Positions 58,385 to 64,000 of a DNA stretch of 64,000 nt are shown here, piece by piece. The stretch is from assembly GCA_021234155.1 (NCBI GenBank), contig JAJEKV010000077.1:1374627-1438626 (forward strand). The letters are read 5' to 3'. Both the position numbers and the translations under genes were made by a program. This stretch comes from Isoetes taiwanensis. Lineage: Eukaryota > Streptophyta > Lycopodiopsida > Isoetales > Isoetaceae. The notes under the pieces were generated by a model. It made no database searches. It saw only the letters and a program-made list of their open reading frames with translations, and had not been told where the DNA came from. How positions within the stretch are numbered: position 1 is the stretch's first letter; every line of letters starts with the position of its first letter.

Positions 58385-60080
58385 TCTTTCTCTTTTTTCT
58401 TTTTTTTTTCTTTTTTTTTTCTTTTTTTTTTTGAGGTAAGAAATTTTTTGATTAATATGAAAATGGTACACAACCTTCTTGTGGGCTCCACAATAGGCCA
58501 GATAGGAAGTATATAATACTCCTGGTCACCAGATAGACAGAATTGTCACAAGAAATACAAGCACCCATCAAACTGAAAAACTACCTTAAGATCATATCCA
58601 TGTACTATGGTCACAGTCCTCAACCTCGTGTTCGTCCCTGCAAGATGATATGCTCCTCATTGTTTTAGTTCTTCCAGTACTTTAGTGCATGGCCTTCTTC
58701 CCAACTGTTGAAGGTACTATGGGAGAGTAGTAACATTTGTAGAGTACAACAAAAAATCATTCCTCAAGATCCTGAAGAACGCTGCCGAAGGAATACCTAG
58801 AAGAATAAGATATGTTGCTAAAAGGATGCACTAGATTGCATGGGAACACCTGAAGATCTGCCTTCTTCTCCTATTAGCAGTATTATACAGGCTAACTTCT
58901 TCTTATAGAAATACAGTCCACTACCAAGAAGCCCAGCCCGCAAGATTTTAAGCAGAAGTATAACTGTACTAGGCAAGATTGCCAATTGTCTTCCCACTAG
59001 CAAGGTACTATAAGCGCTTCTCCAAGAGCACCCTTCAATATTAGAGCAGCCCACTATTCCACTTGTGTAAATGCCTCAACCTCTTCTCTGCAATAGAGGT
59101 ACTATAGACCAAGCTACTCTTTCCAGGTAAAACCTCAAGGCAAAGAAGCACATATCTAACAGTTCAGAATACTACATGAGAAAGCTGGTAACAATTCCAA
59201 TGAAAATTATCCTAAAGAAGCCTCCAGCAAGATGTTGCACCCAAAAAACCAGATCCAAAGATAGATATAGACCTTTTCAATCCGAATGATGATTGAGGTC
59301 TAATTGTAACCATTTGAAGCTCACTTTGTAAGATGCAGATAACTAAAGGGCACTGGCAAGCAATCATCCTTCCATGCGTTAACTCGGCCAAGAATCCATC
59401 CTGCAGCATTGTACTAAAGAAGATCATGTCCATGTTCCAAATCTGTACTAAGGGACCCGATGCTTCATCTTCCAATAACACAAAAAATCATGCTGGCCTG
59501 CCCAAAAAGGGTGGTCCACTTGCTCACTATATGCTCCTTCAACTACTAGCATAGGTCACAGTTGAAGATGCTCAACCATCTTAAAGATCTGAAACTCGAG
59601 TTCCCCTGGACACTTGAAGCACAGGTCAATAAGTCAGCAGCGGTAAAGTTCCCTTGGTCTCCCGCCCAAGGTTCCTTAATGTAACCCTGTTCATCACTCA
59701 AAAAAAGTTCAGTACTATACCAACCCATGGATTCTGATTTTCCCCTTGCTTGGAAAGGGGGAGGGGACACTAAAGCATCCAAGCAAAGACACACAAAGTA
59801 AGCAAACAATGTCAAGAAGAGATAAACCCTGTGCATCTGTAATCCCCATCCTCAATCTTTAAGAAGGGAACTCTTCCAAGCCCGAAATTTGCAGCTCTCT
59901 AAAGCAAGGGCATCCCACTCAAAATGATCAAGGCAGATGCTACATCACATGAATCTATCATGCCTTACCACTATCTGCCCTCCAACACATCCATAGTGCC
60001 CTGACACTGGCACTTAAGCATCTTTTGGTGCTCTCTTCTTTCTTCTTTCTTTCTTTAAAAGCTTCTCTGAGTTGGAGGGT
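58385..60080 (-). mobile_element. Repeat family R2, minus copy (retroposon-like)
   Basis: The complement of 18770-20527 over its whole length, with diverged bases. Its 3' end is the T/C-rich run at 58385-58432, an A/G-rich tail on the minus strand. Translations such as IFFSTMLQDGFLAELTHGR (minus) and STIMQDEFRAKLTRWKD (plus copy) correspond but show no known domain. Confidence 0.7.
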
Positions 60081-60680
60081 GAACATGGAGGCCCGAGATT
60101 GCACCATGTGGCGCCTCCTTGCCGTCGATTATTGGGCAGACAAACAGGCTCACTCACATACGGATGCTATTTTTTTATTATATACAGGAGGATAATATAA
60201 TAATATAATACTATATTAGTTTCTGAGTGATACTGTAGCAGGGTTGACTGGGTTCCCCAAGAGCCCAAGCTTCGTCTTTCTGCACACGAACTTCACAACC
60301 CCAAAAATAGAAATGCAGCTATTCCTCATTAATTTATTTGAATAATCTGGCAACAATGCTGGACCAACCTGAGCTTGCCGTGTCGATCTGAGCTTACCTA
60401 ATTTTAAACATTTTTGGCTCCAAAACATTGGATCAAAAGTTTTATTCTACCTTTAACCATATATCTAAGTAAGGTAAGTCTTAAAAAATAGAACTATACC
60501 TTATGCGCAAATATCTTCTCAACACCTTTAATACCCTAAGTGCAATATGATTCTAACATTTTTATGTTTGATCTTCAGTAATATCTACTCCTGCATATGA
60601 AAAATTATCATGTCTACATGGCTTGAAGACTCATCATTCTGACTACTTTGACATGATTAATCTTTTATTCCCCCTTCAGG
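60081..60680. other. Gene-free stretch
   Basis: No recognisable gene. It lies just beyond the 3' end of the minus-strand copia fragment and may include the remains of its LTR, which I cannot delimit. Confidence 0.35.
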
Positions 60681-61335
60681 TCATAAGCAATACATTGTAT
60701 CGATTGTTTTAGCTTGAAAAATATGTATTCTGGTAGAGCTTTTATCATAATATCTGCTAACTGATTTGCACTGCTTGATCATTCCCTTAGCTATTACGTC
60801 TCTGATATAAAGTAATTCCAACTCAATGTATTTAGAAATTTCGTGCAGAGCATGATCTTTGGACATAGCTATGCAGTTTGTGTTATCCCAAAACAATTCA
60901 GTTGGCTGGATATGTATGATGCCAAGTTCATTTATCAGTTCCCTTTTCCAAACTAATTCCTTAGCAGTTAATGTAGCAGAGGCATATTCGGTCTCTGCAC
61001 TTGACATAGCAATAGAGCCTTGCTTTTTCCATTTCTATGCTATTGATGCCCCTCCTAGAAATATTAGATATCCAGAGGTAGATTTTTTGTGATCAAGATC
61101 CCCTCCCAGTCTACATCATAGTAATCCCTGAGATTTAAACTTTTGAGCAATAGGTAATTCCACAATTTATTGTACACTTGAGATATCTGAGCACCTTCTT
61201 TGCAGCAATCGTGCAATGCATCTAACCTGGGTCATTTGACTATTTGTTTAGCATATTAATAGTATATGCTATATCAGTCCTTGAGCAATTTGCTACATAT
61301 GCCAAACAGCCAATTAATGATCTAGATGGAATATT
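60681..61335 (-). pseudogene. Ty1/copia fragment: RT end and RNase H
   Basis: The minus strand reads IPSRSLIGCLAYVANCSRTD and IAYTINMLNK (61340-61240), the copia RT C-terminal block. It then reads SSAETEYASATLTAKELVW, PTELFWDNTNCIAMSKD and YIRDVIAKGMIKQ (61007-60800), the RNase H domain. Between them the frame is broken. gag, protease and integrase on this strand are missing. The fragment ends abruptly at about 61335 against an oppositely oriented copia piece. Confidence 0.85.
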
Positions 61336-61834
61336 TTCCATTTTCGAAGCTGCTATAGCTCGAGTCAAAGCTGAAGCACTCCGACAAGGACATCTCAAGT
61401 CTCCTACTAATTCTGTGATGTTGGCAGCCTCTAAAATTCCTTCAGGACGTCCCAAATTGGATCATAGTCCCGTTACATGTTATAGATGCTACAAAATTGG
61501 GCATTTTGCCCGTGAATATACTGCCACCACTCTAAATCCGTTTTATGTTGATCAAATGCCCCAATCCTCCCATCAAATAAGGAAATTTGGCTCTAGAATC
61601 TGTAGAATTTTTAATCTCCCTCTCTTGCCCACTCCATCTACTCCATTTCAATTTCTTTTCATTAGTACCACTATGGATAATGCCTGGTACCTTAATTCTG
61701 AAGCCACATACCACATGCCTTCTTTCAAACATATTTTCCAGTTCTACCATCCTCTTTCTTCTCACAGATACATCCGTGTGGGTGATAACAACTCTCAATA
61801 GAGGATTGCAGCTGGTACCGTCTCCATCAAATTG

Positions 61835-62316
61835 GACGCCCGTATATAGAGTCCGGGATGTGGTATTTCCGGACTTTTTTTGTGGTGTTTCCGGCCATCC
61901 GATATCGGCCAAAGTGGTATTTCCTGGCTAAAAAGTGGTGTTTTACGCCCCAAAAAATGGTGTTTCTGGCCAAAAATATGGTATTTCTAGCCAAAAAGTG
62001 GTATTTCTGGCCAAAAACCAAGCGAGAAACTGCGCGGCGGAGTCAAAATCTTTGGTCGGATCCCTCTTGCAGCTCCTGGACGGCTTGAAATGCTTCAAAG
62101 GCCCTTCCAATCGTTTTGTCTTCCTCTTTAACACTAGTTTGATGAAGAGAGGAAGTGATTTGAGCTTCGATAGAGCGGATCAAGCAAAAATGACCTAAAA
62201 GCAGTTGATTACGGGCTTAAAAGCGTGAAGTGCACGCGTTTGGCGATAACGGGTGGCCGGAAACACCACAAAAAAAGTCCGGAAATACCACATCCCGGAC
62301 TCTAAATACGGCGGTC
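61835..62316. mobile_element. 482-bp MULE-like MITE
   Basis: The terminal inverted repeats are about 63 bp and nearly perfect, starting GACGCCCGTATATAGAGTCC on the left and GACCGCCGTATTTAGAGTCC on the complementary right. They are flanked by the 11-bp duplication CCATCAAATTG (61824-61834 and 62317-62327). Long TIRs with a 9-11-bp duplication point to a Mutator-type MITE. The interior near 61905-62020 has several tandem TGGTATTTCTGGCCAAAAA-like units related to the TIR. It is non-coding. Confidence 0.9.
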
Positions 62317-62979
62317 CCATCAAATTGCCATGCGGCAACAACAAATTTTTGAATGTACTTCATGTTCCTGATTTGCACAAATAGTTAGTCTCTGTCAGAT
62401 TACCTCTCCTGGTTTTCAAGTTTTTTTCCATGCTAACTGTTGTCAAATTTTAGATTTTCAGGACTATGTCATCCTCATTGGATCTCGCTCTGAAAATTTG
62501 TACAAGTTTAACCTCTCTCTCCCAGAAGGTGCATGCCTTGCTACTGCTGTTACATCTTCACCATCCTTTCTCTGGCATGCACGCATTGGCCTTCCCTCTG
62601 CTCACCCGTTTCAACTTCTCACATCCAAGGGACTCCTTTCAAACCCAAACAAGCTTGCTTTCCCTGCATGCATGGGAAAATCACCTGCACTTATTTTCTA
62701 CCTCTGATTCGCATGCTCATCATCCGCTTGCCTTGGTCCACAGCGATTTATGTGGCCCATTTTTTGAACCTAGCCATGCTCTTGTGTCTAGATGACCATA
62801 GATGCACGCTATTTCCAAACCTCATTGTCTGCAAAAGTGATATCTTTTTTTAATTTTTGGTTTTTCACAACTTTGCAAAAGGTCCAGTGGTTACAAGCTT
62901 ATCACTCTTTGCACTGATCATAGAGGCGAGTTCATTGCCAAGACCTTTCAGCAATTTTGTGTAGATCATGGTATTCAAC

Positions 62980-63041
62980 ATCAATTCTCATTCCCTAACT
63001 CTGCAGAGCAATCAATTCTCATTCCCTAACTCTGCAGAGCA
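62980..63041 (+). repeat. 31-bp tandem duplication in the copia integrase
   Basis: ATCAATTCTCATTCCCTAAC plus CTGCAGAGCA-type sequence occurs twice in a row with period 31, which shifts the integrase frame. Confidence 0.9.
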
Positions 63042-63155
63042 AGATGGGCGTGTTGAGCGAACAAACTGCATTATTTTGAAAATGTTCCAAAATAAATGTT
63101 CCATCACTCATCAAAATAAATGTTCCAATTTATTTTTGGGGGAAGCTATCTGATG

Positions 63156-64000
63156 ACGGATTTCCCCACATCCCCATCATTCGACCTCAAAGGCAAAGAT
63201 AGGATCAGATTTGATGCTGCTTCAAAGCAAAAGAAAGAAGGCAAAGAAAACACACGAGAAATTTTGGAGAATTGGAAAATATGGGAAATTGAAATAACGT
63301 AAGAAAAGAACTATGGAAAAGATGTAGGAAAATAAATGGGGTGCACCATTTATTCGAGAAAACAAGGTAATACAAAGAAGCTTCAAGACATCTTGCATGG
63401 AGGAAGAGGTCTCTAACACCATCTTCCCAGGGCTGCCACTACCCTTGCTCCATGTGGGATTCTAGAGCCCAAGACGAAGAGAATAAGTCTCCTCAAGATA
63501 TTTATAATTTTTTCTATGAATCTTGGTCATCCACTTGTCTTGATCCTAGCCCTTCTTTTTGACACCTCATCAATCTCCCCAATTTTGTCTTCCTCTCCCT
63601 TTAACAACTTTCGTCTTTTTCTATAACAATAAGCACAATTTAATCAAGGCCGTTAAATTGTAACAACAAATACAAATGCATCTAGGCCCTTGATCTTCTC
63701 CCCCCTTTTTAGACTATTAGAGTGCAATTCTTCTATGTTGACCAGGGTTTGCCAAAAATCCAGTCAACATCACGCCCAAACAAAAAAGATATGGCCGGTC
63801 CCCTCGGCCACCAACTTCAAGACTTTTCATATTTCAAGTATAATAAGTTAGTCTTCTTTGGCACAAAGAAGAGCTAACTGGGGTTTTACGGGTCCCACCA
63901 AACCTATATTTAACGGACCCTCCAAACCTGTTCAAAATGATAATAATAAGGAGTTTTTAAGGTGTACTCCAACACCAAAATATAACTTGTAGTGTGTACA
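63156..64000. other. Gene-free right edge
   Basis: No recognisable coding sequence. It could include copia LTR remains, but no second copy is available to define them. Confidence 0.35.

Larger units (their letters stand above)
61336..63155 (+). mobile_element. Ty1/copia fragment: gag end, protease and integrase, with nested MITE
   Basis: Plus-strand order: gag end FEAAIARVKAEALRQGHLKS, zinc knuckle CYRCYKIGHFAREY (fourth Cys is Tyr), and protease region NAWYLNSEATYHM (usual DSGA is NSEA). Then GTVSI|KLPCGNNKFLNVLHVPDL is split by a MITE at 61835-62316. Next are the pre-integrase motif SFLWHARIGLPSAHPFQLL (about 62565) and integrase core pieces VHSDLCGPF, LCTDHRGEF and QDGRVERTN. The protease is catalytically dead and the integrase is frame-shifted. 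RT and RNase H are absent. Confidence 0.85.

Noticed and set aside
61858-62198. Protein-coding frames inside the MITE
   Set aside because: They are translations of the inverted repeats and internal tandem units and appear on both strands.

Overview
The window is nuclear DNA of a land plant. The evidence is a plant L-type lectin, a plant DUF248 (PMT) methyltransferase remnant, a NUDT9-type Nudix gene with spliced GT-AG introns, a nepenthesin-like (A1B) aspartic protease, a plant-type Tubby fragment, and several LINE, copia, hAT and CACTA/MULE-like elements. The very low gene density and the abundance of LINEs with short-repeat tails rather than poly(A) fit a large TE-rich genome. A fern or another non-angiosperm is my guess, with low confidence.

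Only two genes look intact, and they sit head to head around 34 kb. One is a nine-exon Nudix hydrolase on the minus strand (30183-33826), reconstructed here exon by exon to a 288-residue open frame. The other is an intronless 436-residue aspartic protease on the plus strand (34045-35355). They share a 218-bp divergent intergenic region.

Layout from left to right: a broken L-type lectin start runs off the left edge (1-414). A gene-free stretch follows, with a 0.5-kb polypyrimidine tract, a hairpin and repeat family R1. Degenerate LINE A (minus) covers 4.9-9.2 kb and a PMT methyltransferase pseudogene covers 10.8-11.8 kb. LINE B (minus) covers 12.2-17.8 kb and has a tandemly repeated 5' end. 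Repeat family R2 is at 18.8-20.5 kb, followed by about 6 kb with nothing recognisable. A hAT element (26.81-29.55 kb) carries a piece of a Tubby-like gene. The Nudix/protease pair follows.

LINE C (plus) begins near 36.2 kb. It is split at 38.78 kb by an 11.3-kb element with 18-bp perfect terminal inverted repeats and a TTA target duplication, and resumes in frame at 50.08 kb. Beyond 53.4 kb lie more R1 copies, a 5'-truncated copy of the LINE B family (LINE D), a minisatellite made largely of perfect heat-shock-element sequences (57.5-58.3 kb), an inverted R2 copy, and two opposed copia fragments. The plus-strand copia fragment holds a 482-bp MULE-like MITE with an 11-bp target duplication.

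Most of the window therefore records nested transposition. The most notable items are the in-frame-excisable 11.3-kb element, the gene-capturing hAT, the heat-shock-element array and the conserved LINE 3' hairpin.
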